NCBI GenBank assembly: GCA_020638675.1
Contig: JACKID010000001.1
Location: 2,542,001-2,606,000, forward strand
Direction of reading: 5' to 3'
Length of the DNA: 64,000 bases
From: Planctomycetota bacterium
GTDB taxonomy: Bacteria > Planctomycetota > UBA8742 > UBA2392
In this document: positions 8,335-17,229 of the stretch, piece by piece
Position numbering within the stretch: position 1 is the stretch's first letter
How the letters are laid out: each line of letters begins with the position of its first letter
Made by a program: the position numbers and the translations under genes
The notes under the pieces: generated by a model
Databases searched by the model: none
What the model was told of the DNA's origin: nothing
What the model saw: only the letters and a program-made list of their open reading frames with translations

Positions 8335-9660
8335 CTACGGAATGAACTCGCCCTGCTCGTCGGTCTGCAGGTAGCTGGCGATCACGTTGAAGCCCTTTGC
8401 CTCGAAGCGCTGGCCCTTGGCGATATTCAGGTCGCCGGAGACGGACAGGAACGCCTCTGGCGCGGACGCCTTGTGGATCTTGGTGCTGGTGTTGATGGTC
8501 AGGTTCGGGACGGTCGCGCTGCTGGCCAGCAGGATGCCGCCGTCATCACTGGTGGCGCTGCTGCCGTTGATCGAAATCTCGCCGCCTGTGCAGTAGATGC
8601 TGGCGTCCTTCGCGAAACGCAGGCTGCGCGTGTAGTTCTGGTAGACCTGCAGCTTGCCGTCTCGGATGTTGACGTTGCCGGTCAGGTAGAACATCCCGCC
8701 GCCGGTGGTGTTGCGCATGGTGCCGCCGTACATGTTCAGCGCGTCGCCGCTGTTCCAGATGTCGTCGTTGATCTCGAGTGCGCCGTCGTGAATCGTGATG
8801 GTTGCACCGCTGAAGTCCGCGTCTCCGTTGCCGATGAACTTGCCCGAGTAGATGGTCAGCGTACTGCCCGCGATCCATGACTCTTCGCCGCGGTCCGTAC
8901 CGTTGCCGTTGCTGAAGCGACAGTTGAACTCGCCGCCGTCGATTACCAGGTCGCCGGCGATCTGGAAGCCGTAGGGGTTGGGCGTGTTCCACTTGCCGCC
9001 CTTCTCGATCACGAGCGTGGTACCGGCCTCGACGTACAGTTGCGCCTTGCCCGGGTCGGCGTTGGCGCTCGACGTTGTGCCGAAGCTGCCTCGGATGCGC
9101 TTGGTGCCGCCGCGCATGATGATCTTGCCCGCGGTCGCAGTGCCGCTGAGCGTCTGGTTTTCTCCGTCCAGCACCAGGGTCGTGCCGGCCGCCGCGAGAC
9201 TGCCGCCTTCGGCGATGGTCAGGTCACCGTCGATCGAGACCTCGCCTGACGGCAACTGCACCGTGCCGCCGCTGCCGACGTCAACGTTGTGGATCTGGCG
9301 ACGCTCAGCGATGGTCGTCTTGCCCTCGCCCGCAAGAGCACTCTCGCGGCTGGAAGCAGGCTCCGTGCGCTTGTCGGCGACTGCATCAGCTGTCGCCTTA
9401 TCGGCTGCTTCGGTTTCCGCGGACTTGGTCGGGGCGACCTCCGGCTGTTCCGCCGGCCCGACATCCATCGGCAGAACGACGTGCCGCCCCTGTTGCTCCA
9501 GCGGATCGGCGTCCGCCCGCGCGGCCTGGTCGATCGGTTTCGCAACCGGCGCCTTGCTTGCCGCCGGTGCTCGGTCGTCCGCCACGGCGAACCAAACTCC
9601 CGCAGCCATCGCGATAAGCCAAAGCGCCAGAATCCCGGTCCAAAGTGGTGTGCGTTTCAT
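8335..9660 (-). CDS. Surface protein with N-terminal anchor and beta-repeat domain
   Basis: This 441-residue protein has one N-terminal hydrophobic segment (about 8-27), an Ala/Glu/Lys-rich linker to about residue 115, and then a long series of short beta repeats. The repeats alternate 'nxxGDLxIxxG' and 'GxxxxxGGxxxI' rungs with many Gly/Asn/Thr residues, as in right-handed beta-helix or adhesin-like folds. It is probably membrane-anchored and displayed outside the cytoplasm. No catalytic motif is visible. Confidence 0.65.
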   Translation of the reverse strand: MKRTPLWTGILALWLIAMAAGVWFAVADDRAPAASKAPVAKPIDQAARADADPLEQQGRHVVLPMDVGPAEQPEVAPTKSAETEAADKATADAVADKRTEPASSRESALAGEGKTTIAERRQIHNVDVGSGGTVQLPSGEVSIDGDLTIAEGGSLAAAGTTLVLDGENQTLSGTATAGKIIMRGGTKRIRGSFGTTSSANADPGKAQLYVEAGTTLVIEKGGKWNTPNPYGFQIAGDLVIDGGEFNCRFSNGNGTDRGEESWIAGSTLTIYSGKFIGNGDADFSGATITIHDGALEINDDIWNSGDALNMYGGTMRNTTGGGMFYLTGNVNIRDGKLQVYQNYTRSLRFAKDASIYCTGGEISINGSSATSDDGGILLASSATVPNLTINTSTKIHKASAPEAFLSVSGDLNIAKGQRFEAKGFNVIASYLQTDEQGEFIP

Positions 9661-9712
9661 GGCATCCCCCTTGCTGTTCGTTCAAACGAGGAAAGGGGAC
9701 ACGGGGTTCCGA

Positions 9713-9949
9713 TTATCTGCGGCGGAACTCTGCCGCAATTCGCCGACACTCTTCCGGGGAAAGCGAGGCTGAGTGCAGGCTCAAGAACAACGCGGCGGGG
9801 TCGCCCGGAGAGCGCTTCTCTGCCAGTCGTTTCGCGGCTTGCAGCCCGACAGCATCCGCCTGGGCGCCGAGCATCATGCGCTGCTCGAAGCTCTTTTCGC
9901 GCCATATGCGGGCTTGGAGTGCCAGGACTGCCGGCGGGGTGTCATCCAT
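9713..9949 (-). CDS. Small partner protein of nucleotidyltransferase
   Basis: A 78-residue charged helical protein overlaps the end of the upstream nucleotidyltransferase by 8 nt (ATG inside ATGGATGA), which implies translational coupling. The pattern of an Ala/Arg-rich start, SFEQRMMLG and a LSPEECRR tail resembles short proteins that commonly sit next to nucleotidyltransferase-fold genes. A toxin-antitoxin or regulatory partner role is inference from that arrangement. Confidence 0.55.
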   Translation of the reverse strand: MDDTPPAVLALQARIWREKSFEQRMMLGAQADAVGLQAAKRLAEKRSPGDPAALFLSLHSASLSPEECRRIAAEFRRR

Positions 9950-10490
9950 TTCGTGCCTCGACCAACAGCTTATCGAGCCCCAGCCTGGTGCTCCATGATT
10001 TCACGTACGCTTCGTCCATCGGAACACCCGCGACGAACAGGGATCGAACATCTTCAACCTGCCGCGATGATCCGCCCTTGGCAGCCCACTGCAGCTTCGA
10101 CAACACAAGGTCTTCGGGCGCCTGCACATAGCACGAAACGTCGCCGATGGCGTCCTCGCGGCGGCGTGCGAACTCAGTTTGATGAAACTCGTCATCCTTC
10201 AGTGGTATCAGGTCGAGTTTCCAGCTCGTCTTGTAGTGAATTGCGTTGAACATCCGGCGCTCGGCCAACCCTTTCCGAGCGGTTTCGGCGTCCAGATACC
10301 AGTCCTCGCCAAAACGCTTGATCAGCGCTTCAAGTTGATCGGAAGTCATTTTGACCAGCACATCGGTGTCGAATGTCGAGCGCCCGGGCACATACGCCCT
10401 CATGGCCGTAGAATCGACGATCATGTACTCAATGGCAAGCTCGCTGAATGTGGCAGTCAGCACACGCAAAATGTCCCACGGCTCGTCCAT
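9942..10490 (-). CDS. AbiEii-like/DUF6036-type nucleotidyltransferase
   Basis: The 182-residue protein resembles nucleotidyltransferase-fold proteins of the AbiEii/MenT-like group. It has an early EYMIVDSTAMRAYVPGRSTFDTDVLVKM segment in place of the usual GGxAL...R.T.DxD motif, then KLDLIPLKDDEFHQTEFARRRE and LVLSKLQWA. The first motif has DS where GG/GS is usual, so catalysis may be altered. ATG 10490 is used; the frame stays open further upstream but there runs opposite the dehydrogenase gene. It forms an operon with the 78-residue partner. Confidence 0.7.
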   Translation of the reverse strand: MDEPWDILRVLTATFSELAIEYMIVDSTAMRAYVPGRSTFDTDVLVKMTSDQLEALIKRFGEDWYLDAETARKGLAERRMFNAIHYKTSWKLDLIPLKDDEFHQTEFARRREDAIGDVSCYVQAPEDLVLSKLQWAAKGGSSRQVEDVRSLFVAGVPMDEAYVKSWSTRLGLDKLLVEARNG

Positions 10491-10592
10491 GGCGCGAGTA
10501 TACCAACCGGCGCGACAGCTTCTTGGCCCCTTCCTCAAGGGGCTTGGGCCGCTATAACATGAGGCTGCCGCACGGGCGAAGGAACTGCGTCC

Positions 10593-11729
10593 ATGACCGA
10601 AACCACTATGCCCTCCATCCAAGTAGTCGCGCCGAAAGCCGGCGCCATGGAGGTGCGTGAAGCACCCATACCAACCATCAAGCCGCACGAAGTGCTGATC
10701 AAGATCCGCGCCGCCGCCGTCTGCGGCAGCGACCTGCACCTGTACCAGTGGGATGAATCCATCCGCGGCAAGTTGAACCGCGCCAGCGACAACTTCAAAC
10801 GCGGGCTGATCGCGGGCCACGAGTTCTGCGGCACCGTCGTCGAGATCGGCAGCGAAGTCGGCACGATCATGGACGACCCGACGGTGAAGCTCAGCGTCGG
10901 CGACTTCGTCAGCGCGGAAAGCCACGTCGTGTGCGGCAAGTGCTACCAGTGCCTGCACGGCGAGAAGCACGTCTGCGTCAACGATAAAATCATCGGCTTC
11001 GACCGCGACGGCGCCTTCGCGGGCTACATCGCACTGCCATCCTCATGCGTCTGGAAGAACGACGCCGACCTGCCGTACGAGATCGCCGCAATCCAGGAAC
11101 CGCTCGGCAACGCCATGCACGCGGCCGCGCACTTCCCGCTGAAAGACCAGCGCGTGGTGATCTTCGGGCTAGGCCCGATCGGCATGTTCAGCGCGGTCAT
11201 CGCACTCATGCACGGCGCCAAGCACATCACGGCCGTCGAGGTGAGTGAAACACGCATCAAGTTGGCCAGGGAAATCGGCGTACACGACGTGATCGCCGCC
11301 AAGCCGGCTCGCACGCCGGAAGAGCGCGCCGCCGAGCGCCAGCGCATCCAGGGCCTCGTGCGCGAAGCGGCGGGCGAGGACGGCCCCGACGTCGCGCTGG
11401 AAATGTCCGGCCACCCGGATGCCATCACCAACGCGGTCAAGTCCGTCCGCCGCGGCGGAAAGGTCGTCGCCTTCGGACTCACGAAGGACAGCGCCTACAC
11501 GTTCGACGACTACAGCAAGGACGTGATTTTCAACGGCATCACGATCCAGGGCATCATCGGTCGCCGCATCTATGACACGTGGTACAAGGTGCGCGACCTG
11601 GTGCGCATGCCCGAGGCTCAGGCCAAGCTGCGCAAGGTGATCACAGAAGTGCTGCCGTACACCGAGTTCCGCGGCGGCATCGAACGCATGTTGCGCGGCG
11701 AAACCGGCAAGATCGTCCTGCAGTTCTGA
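10593..11729 (+). CDS. tdh: Zinc-dependent medium-chain dehydrogenase, L-threonine 3-dehydrogenase-like
   Basis: The 378-residue enzyme is a zinc-containing MDR dehydrogenase. Seen: catalytic-zinc Cys in AAAVCGSDLHLYQWD, GHEFCGTVVEIG, the structural-zinc cluster CGKCYQCLHGEKHVC, and the NAD-binding loop GLGPIGMFSA. The DLHLYQWDE and late GRRIYDTWY segments are typical of L-threonine 3-dehydrogenase, which oxidises threonine to 2-amino-3-ketobutyrate. No kbl ligase is next to it, so a related polyol or alcohol dehydrogenase is an alternative. A TATAAC hexamer lies at 10553-10558, upstream. Confidence 0.82.
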   Translation: MTETTMPSIQVVAPKAGAMEVREAPIPTIKPHEVLIKIRAAAVCGSDLHLYQWDESIRGKLNRASDNFKRGLIAGHEFCGTVVEIGSEVGTIMDDPTVKLSVGDFVSAESHVVCGKCYQCLHGEKHVCVNDKIIGFDRDGAFAGYIALPSSCVWKNDADLPYEIAAIQEPLGNAMHAAAHFPLKDQRVVIFGLGPIGMFSAVIALMHGAKHITAVEVSETRIKLAREIGVHDVIAAKPARTPEERAAERQRIQGLVREAAGEDGPDVALEMSGHPDAITNAVKSVRRGGKVVAFGLTKDSAYTFDDYSKDVIFNGITIQGIIGRRIYDTWYKVRDLVRMPEAQAKLRKVITEVLPYTEFRGGIERMLRGETGKIVLQF

Positions 11730-11814
11730 GTGGCCGCTAACCCGCTGAAGAAATGCCCCTGGCGAGAGCCTAGAACCACGGCGCGCCACCCCCTATAACA
11801 CCCCGCTACGACTG

Positions 11815-14800
11815 ATGGGGACCGACTTGCGTTTTGCGTTGCTTTGCATCCTTTGCCTCGCGGCTCCGTTGCTGTTCGCGCAACGCGTGCCCGTCGGCTC
11901 AGAGGGCAAACGCATCAGCTCAATCGAGCTGTTCGTCAAATCCGAAGGCAAGGTCTTTGAGCGGGCGCCGGACAGCGCCTCGCGCCAACTGATCTTTGGT
12001 GCCATGCGCACTGCCCAGGGCAAGCAGTTCAGCAGCGAAGACCTGAAGGAAGACATCAAGTACCTCACGGAAAAGAGCCACATGTTCCGTGACGTCGAGT
12101 GGGAGATCGTCTACGACGCCGACGCCGAAACGAACATCATCAAGCTCAAGTTCACCCAGCCGCTGATCTGGCGCATCCGCGTGGTCGCGCCCATTCGCGG
12201 CAAGTGGTCCGAAGAGGGCGTCACCGACTTCTGGCGCGCGCGCAACCAGATGGACAGCGCCGAAGGCTCCGAGTTCAGCATCCGCCGCATGGATGCGGAC
12301 GTCGAGCGCATGTACGACACCGGCGGCTTCCTCGACATCCGCAGCGAGTACAAGTTCACCGAAAAGGGCGTCGATCTGCTGTTCCGCGTGATCCAGAACC
12401 AGCCGCTGGAAATCCTGCAGTTCTCGGGCGTCTACCAGTCCGGCTTTCAATCATCGCTCAAGGACGTAATCGCCGGCATCAAGCCGATCCGCGAGCTTCC
12501 GCAGGAGCCCGAAGAGGGCACGCTGGTCAGCCCGCGCTATTTCCCGAAACGCGCGTTCGACGGCGACATCGTCACCGACGCCAACCCGGCCAACATCCTC
12601 GGCGCCAGTGAGCAGATCACGGCCTACTACAGGATTAACGGCTTCGCCTTCACCACGGTCAAAGCGCGCTTGATCAGCCTGCCGACGGCCTTTGACGCCA
12701 AGGCGCTCACCGACAACTACGGCGCGCTGCGCGAAAACGTGCTGGACACCTGCCGCGACCTGATCAACGACGGCTACGGCGGCAAGCTGGTACTGATCTT
12801 TGACGTGTACGAAGGCCCGCAGTGGCTGGTCGGCGACATCAGTTTCTCAGGGCTCGACGGCGTGAAGTCGCTCGACAACGGCGCGCTGAGCGGCTCGCGT
12901 CTCAGCGGGCTGTTCGGCCCTGTGCTTGCGTTCTGGTACCACTTCCTCGCCAGCAGCGCCGCCGAGCGCACGGCCGCCCTGGGCGAAGAAATGCGTACCA
13001 AGGAAGGCTCGCCGTACGTCGAGGCGGACGTCATCCGCGACGCGGAAACCCTGCAAAGCTACTTCCGCTCGCGCGGCTGGCTGGATGCGCGTGTTTCGTT
13101 CTCAAATTTCCAGCTCAACGAAACGCGCAATCGCATCAACGTCGACTTCCATGTGGAGCCCGGCTCGCCCTATGCCGTCACCAACGTGCGCATCGAGTAC
13201 GACACGCGCGCGCCGCGCGTTCCCAAGGGCGCCGAGCCGAAGGAATTCGACAAGCCGGTCGCGGAGTGGGACGAGTTGCTTGAGTGGCTTGGCTTTGACG
13301 ACGTCGAGGCCCTGAGTGCGCAGCTGGCCATCGAGCGCTTCGGCACCGACTACATGATCGGCAAATACGACGCGGCGAATGGCCACTGGTTCGCGTCCTA
13401 CGACCTGCTTGAGCCCGTTCCGTTTGACGAGTACGCCATCAACGGCGACCCCAAGACCTTCGGCGACGACGGCTACGCCGGGCGCATCCGCGCACTGCTG
13501 GCCGACAAGGGCTACTCGAACATCGAGCTTGAGTTCATTCGCGTCGAGACGCGCAAGGACTTCGTCGAGACCGAATGGGAAACACCCTGGCCGGTGCGCC
13601 GCACTGAGCTGATCATCCGCCTGCAACAGGGCTACAAGAGCATCGTCGGCAACGTGACCCTGCGCGGCAACGAGGCAACCCGCGACGACGTGATTCGCCG
13701 CTACGTTACCCTGTTCCCCGGCGACACCTACGACAGTAACCAGAAGCGCCTGTCCGATCTGCGCCTGCGCCGCACTCAGTGGTTTGAGCAGGCCGCACCC
13801 GGCCAGGGCGTCGTCAGCCGCACGACCCCAAGACTCGTCGTGACGGAGGACGGCGTCATTGAGTACACCGACGTCGACTACGACCTCGTGGAAGGCCGCA
13901 CCAACCGCTTCAACTTCTCGGCCGGCTTCAATTCGTCCACCGGCTTCACCGCAACCGTCGACCTGACGCTGTTGAACTTCGACATCGCCTCGCTGTTCAA
14001 CTGGATCTGGGGTGACTGGTCGGGATTCACCGGTGCGGGGCAAAGCCTGACCTTCACCGCCCAGCCGCCGCTGGACCGCCAGCAGGTCTACCGCGTGAGC
14101 TTTGATGAGCCCTGGCTGTTCGGCTACCCCGTGTCCGGCGGAGTATCGGCCGGCTATGAGACCCTTGACCGCGGCGACTACACCCGCGGGCGCATCGGCA
14201 TTGACCCCTATGTGGGCTGGCGAGTCTTCCCCGACGTGTCGTGGCGCTTCGGCTACAGCTATGAAATCATCGACATCAAGGACGTTGCCAGCGACGCGCC
14301 GCAAGAGATCAAGGACGACAGGGGCCAGTCGATCCTCAGCACCCTGTGGACCGAAATCCACTGGAGCACCACCGACAACCCGTCCTTCCCCACCACGGGC
14401 TGGGACCTCAGCTACCGCTACGAATACACCGGCGGACTGCTGCTGGGCGGTACGCTCGACATGTGGCACATGCGCGCCAACGCAAGTCTGTACCTGCCAC
14501 TGGCCGAGCTGGACAGCATCCGAACGCTCGTCCTGGCCATCAACGCGACGGCCGCATGGCAGGACGTTCACACGGACTCGACTTCGATCCCGTTCAGCCA
14601 GCGACTGTTTCTTGGCGGCAACAACGTCAACGGGCGCGGCACGTTGCGCGGCTTCCGCTACGCGGGCGTCGGGCCGAGCCGCGATGACATAGCCATCGGC
14701 GGCAACTTCATGCTGACCGGCTTCGTCGAGCTGCGCCTGCCGATCTTCCCGGGCAACCTGTGGGCCGTCGCATTCATCGACGCCGGCGAGCTGTCGCCGA

Positions 14801-14970
14801 CCCTGAACACATTTGACGGCAAGGGCTGGACGGTGTCGGGCGGCTTCGGGCTGCGCCTGCTGCTGCCGATTCTGCCCGTGCCGTTCGCGCTGGACTTCGG
14901 TTTCCCGATCATTAACCAGCCGGGCAACCGCGAAGAAGTCATCAGCATCAACCTCGGCTTCGGCTTCTAG
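11815..14970 (+). CDS. bamA: Outer-membrane assembly protein BamA / Omp85 family
   Basis: BamA inserts beta-barrel proteins into the outer membrane. The 1051-residue protein has a signal peptide (about 1-22, LLFAQ), several POTRA-like repeats (GxxxxxDxIxxxxxYYxxxGF patterns), and a C-terminal barrel (about 690-1051) ending in aromatic F. The conserved L6 motif reads LRGF (944-947) instead of VRGF. It is longer than typical BamA (about 800 aa), with extra periplasmic sequence between POTRAs. A TATAAC hexamer at 11794-11799 precedes it. Three ompH-like genes follow, matching the usual bamA-skp order. Confidence 0.9.
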   Translation: MGTDLRFALLCILCLAAPLLFAQRVPVGSEGKRISSIELFVKSEGKVFERAPDSASRQLIFGAMRTAQGKQFSSEDLKEDIKYLTEKSHMFRDVEWEIVYDADAETNIIKLKFTQPLIWRIRVVAPIRGKWSEEGVTDFWRARNQMDSAEGSEFSIRRMDADVERMYDTGGFLDIRSEYKFTEKGVDLLFRVIQNQPLEILQFSGVYQSGFQSSLKDVIAGIKPIRELPQEPEEGTLVSPRYFPKRAFDGDIVTDANPANILGASEQITAYYRINGFAFTTVKARLISLPTAFDAKALTDNYGALRENVLDTCRDLINDGYGGKLVLIFDVYEGPQWLVGDISFSGLDGVKSLDNGALSGSRLSGLFGPVLAFWYHFLASSAAERTAALGEEMRTKEGSPYVEADVIRDAETLQSYFRSRGWLDARVSFSNFQLNETRNRINVDFHVEPGSPYAVTNVRIEYDTRAPRVPKGAEPKEFDKPVAEWDELLEWLGFDDVEALSAQLAIERFGTDYMIGKYDAANGHWFASYDLLEPVPFDEYAINGDPKTFGDDGYAGRIRALLADKGYSNIELEFIRVETRKDFVETEWETPWPVRRTELIIRLQQGYKSIVGNVTLRGNEATRDDVIRRYVTLFPGDTYDSNQKRLSDLRLRRTQWFEQAAPGQGVVSRTTPRLVVTEDGVIEYTDVDYDLVEGRTNRFNFSAGFNSSTGFTATVDLTLLNFDIASLFNWIWGDWSGFTGAGQSLTFTAQPPLDRQQVYRVSFDEPWLFGYPVSGGVSAGYETLDRGDYTRGRIGIDPYVGWRVFPDVSWRFGYSYEIIDIKDVASDAPQEIKDDRGQSILSTLWTEIHWSTTDNPSFPTTGWDLSYRYEYTGGLLLGGTLDMWHMRANASLYLPLAELDSIRTLVLAINATAAWQDVHTDSTSIPFSQRLFLGGNNVNGRGTLRGFRYAGVGPSRDDIAIGGNFMLTGFVELRLPIFPGNLWAVAFIDAGELSPTLNTFDGKGWTVSGGFGLRLLLPILPVPFALDFGFPIINQPGNREEVISINLGFGF

Positions 14971-15007
14971 TCAGGCTAGACTGCGCGAAACCTGGCGGAG
15001 TCTGACC

Positions 15008-15700
15008 ATGAACCGAACCACGCTCACAACAGCAGTCATTGCAGCATGTGTTGCAAGCCTGTGCGTACTTGCATGGGCCACACTGTTGGCGCCCGGCACT
15101 GTGAACGCGGCCCCAGATCCGGCGCCGAAAGCGGCAACCAAGCCCATACGGATTGCGATAGTCAACCTCGAAGAGATCAGTCGAAGCACGCCCCTGTACA
15201 GTCGGCTGAGAAGCGAGTGGGAAGAGGCGCGGGCGGACATCAAGTCCTACCACGCCAAGCTGCAACGGCAGCACGACACCACACTCCAACGGATCGAGAA
15301 CGGCGGCGGCGCCCACGCGGACGAAGACGACTTGGTCAAGGACCGGGTGCGATTGCAGGCGTTGCGAGAAACCTTGAAAGCCGCGAAAGAAGAGGGAGAT
15401 AAGTACCTGAACGCGCTGATCGCTGACTTCCAGAAGCAGGTACTTACAGAGGTGATGATCAACGTCAGGCGCTACATGCGCCAGGAGGGCTATGCCATTC
15501 TGCTGCAGGACTACAACGTAGAAGATGACCCCGCCGACTTCATGAGTGGGGATCCGTACGCACAGAGCTTGCTGGCCAAGCCCGTCCTCGACGCGCCAGG
15601 CTCATTGGACGGCAGCAACGTGTTCGTCACGGATATCACGCAGGAAATGATCGCCGCCATGAAAAGCGGCGGCGTTCCGGAAGACCCGGATGATGGCTAG
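15008..15700 (+). CDS. OmpH/Skp-like periplasmic chaperone, copy 1
   Basis: A 230-residue OmpH/Skp-like protein, 37 bp after bamA. It has an N-terminal signal or anchor (about 8-30), then IRIAIVNLEE, a charged coiled-coil middle (about 60-145) and FQKQVLTEVM. The conserved end has a DY...ADF...YAQ pattern and VTDIT. Skp chaperones hold unfolded outer-membrane proteins in the periplasm. ATG 15008 follows GGCGGAG with 7 nt spacing; an upstream in-frame extension would overlap bamA and is rejected. Confidence 0.82.
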   Translation: MNRTTLTTAVIAACVASLCVLAWATLLAPGTVNAAPDPAPKAATKPIRIAIVNLEEISRSTPLYSRLRSEWEEARADIKSYHAKLQRQHDTTLQRIENGGGAHADEDDLVKDRVRLQALRETLKAAKEEGDKYLNALIADFQKQVLTEVMINVRRYMRQEGYAILLQDYNVEDDPADFMSGDPYAQSLLAKPVLDAPGSLDGSNVFVTDITQEMIAAMKSGGVPEDPDDG

Positions 15701-15758
15701 TCCGGCCGATCCGGTTTGCGCGCACTAACCGCAAACGCCTAGATCTAGGGCTTTGCGG

Positions 15759-15788
15759 TTGACCAGGCATCTCCACGCGGCCTAGCAT
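15759..15788 (+). promoter_or_regulatory. Promoter of ompH copy 2
   Basis: TTGACC (15759-15764), an 18-bp spacer and TAGCAT (15783-15788) lie 28 bp before the ATG. The same architecture recurs before copy 3. Confidence 0.5.
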
Positions 15789-15816
15789 CGGATGGACAAA
15801 CCCGTGGAGAAAACCC

Positions 15817-16455
15817 ATGCGCATGACCTCCGTTGCGACCCTTCTGGTTCTTGTTGCCATCACCGCGTTTGCCGGCGCTCTGGTTGCGCATCTGCTTACA
15901 ACCACGCGCGCCGAGGAAGTACACGCGGCCGACAAGGCGGACGGCAACATTCGCATTGCCCTCGTGCGCCTCGAGGAAGTCGCGCGCCGCACCAAGATCT
16001 TCAAGCAGCGAAAGATCGACTGGGAGGCGGCCCGGGAAGAGGTCCGGCGTCAGGACGAAAAATACGCGTCAGAAATCGAAGAGCGCCGCCTTGAGCTCGC
16101 GAGCGAAATGGCCGGGAAGAACAACGCGGATCGCGTGACGATGCTCCGTGTAGAAATCCAGGCGCTTGAAGAAGCCCGAAAGGCGTCGCAGGAGACCCGG
16201 GGGCGCTACCTGGAAGACCTGCTCGCCCAGTTCCAGAAGGAAGTGCTTCAACACGCGATGGAGAAGGCCGAGAGGTACGTCGACATGCACAACTTCGACA
16301 TGCTGGTGCAGGACTACCCTGTGGAGACGGCCGACGCCGACTTCTTCAGCGCCAACGCGTACACCCAGACAATCCTGAGCAAGCCCGTGCTGTATGTCCC
16401 GGGCATGGCGACGAACAAGAACGCCTACGTGGTGGACATCACGGACGACGTCTAG
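15817..16455 (+). CDS. OmpH/Skp-like periplasmic chaperone, copy 2
   Basis: A 212-residue paralogue of the preceding gene with a signal (1-31, ending near RAEEV), the start block IRIALVRLEE, a long charged coiled coil (about 55-135), LLAQFQKEVLQHAM, and the end block LVQDYPVETADADFFS...YTQ with VDIT. It has its own GGAG ribosome site and a clear promoter, so the copies can be expressed separately. The role is presumed to be periplasmic chaperoning of outer-membrane proteins. Confidence 0.82.
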   Translation: MRMTSVATLLVLVAITAFAGALVAHLLTTTRAEEVHAADKADGNIRIALVRLEEVARRTKIFKQRKIDWEAAREEVRRQDEKYASEIEERRLELASEMAGKNNADRVTMLRVEIQALEEARKASQETRGRYLEDLLAQFQKEVLQHAMEKAERYVDMHNFDMLVQDYPVETADADFFSANAYTQTILSKPVLYVPGMATNKNAYVVDITDDV

Positions 16456-16489
16456 ATCAGACGAAAGGCCTTCACCAGGGCATTCACAG

Positions 16490-16519
16490 TTGACGGGGCG
16501 GAGTTCCCGCGCCTACCAT
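16490..16519 (+). promoter_or_regulatory. Promoter of ompH copy 3
   Basis: TTGACG (16490-16495), an 18-bp spacer and TACCAT (16514-16519) lie about 34 bp before the start codon, matching the promoter of copy 2 in spacing and consensus. Confidence 0.5.
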
Positions 16520-16553
16520 CCTGCGGGGACCTTGAATCACCGGAGAGATGGAA

Positions 16554-17222
16554 ATGAAGCCTGTTGCCTACGCCGTATTGGTTTTGATCGCCTGTGCCGC
16601 CGGAATCGCCGGCAGCCTTCTGCATGAATCGTTCAAGTCGGCCGACGCTGTGCAGCCGGCCTACGCTGTGGCTCCGCCGCGCCAGGACAAGTCCATCCGG
16701 ATCGCGCTGGTGAACCTGGAAGAAGCCTCGCGTCAGTCGAGAGTGTTCAAGAAGCTCAAGGTCGATTGGGACGATGCGCAGAAAGAGCTGAAAGCCCAGG
16801 GCGAGAAGTACCAGCAGGCCTACGAAAAGAAGTACCAGGACATCCAGCGCGCACGCATGGCTGGTGGCGATGAAGATGAGATCCTCACCCTGCGCGTTGA
16901 GTTGCAGGCGCTTGAGCAGACCATGAAGGCCGCCGAGGAAGAGGGCAAGAAGTACCTGTCGGCCCTGCTTTCACAGTTCCAGAAAGACGTGCTGATCGTC
17001 GTGATGGACGAGATCGACAAGTTCTGCAGGCTTGAGGGCTACGACATCGTGCTGCAGGACTACTCGCTCGATAACGAAGAGGCTGACTTCTTCGCCGGCA
17101 ACGCGTACGCACAGGCGCTCATGAGCAAGCCCGTGCTGATGGCGCCCGGCATGCAGCAGAACAAGAACGCCTACGTGGTCGACATCACCCAGGCGATTAT
17201 TGAGCGCGTGAAGGGCGGATAA
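16554..17222 (+). CDS. OmpH/Skp-like periplasmic chaperone, copy 3
   Basis: Third tandem OmpH-like paralogue, 222 residues, with signal (about 1-24), IRIALVNLEEASRQS, a coiled coil (about 60-140), LLSQFQKDVLIVVM and LQDYSLDNEEADFFAGNAYAQ ending in VDITQ. ATG 16554 is chosen over ATG 16548 because the GGAGAG ribosome site abuts 16548 directly but sits about 8 nt before 16554. It matches copies 1 and 2 throughout, so the three arose by duplication. Confidence 0.82.
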   Translation: MKPVAYAVLVLIACAAGIAGSLLHESFKSADAVQPAYAVAPPRQDKSIRIALVNLEEASRQSRVFKKLKVDWDDAQKELKAQGEKYQQAYEKKYQDIQRARMAGGDEDEILTLRVELQALEQTMKAAEEEGKKYLSALLSQFQKDVLIVVMDEIDKFCRLEGYDIVLQDYSLDNEEADFFAGNAYAQALMSKPVLMAPGMQQNKNAYVVDITQAIIERVKGG

Positions 17223-17229
17223 GATCGGC

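Noticed and set aside
10491..10970. N-terminal extension of the nucleotidyltransferase
   Set aside because: The added stretch runs antisense to the threonine-dehydrogenase-like gene and matches no nucleotidyltransferase; ATG 10490 is a better start.
16548..16553. ATG 16548 as start of ompH copy 3
   Set aside because: The GGAGAG ribosome site touches this ATG; the next ATG at 16554 has normal spacing and begins the signal peptide.
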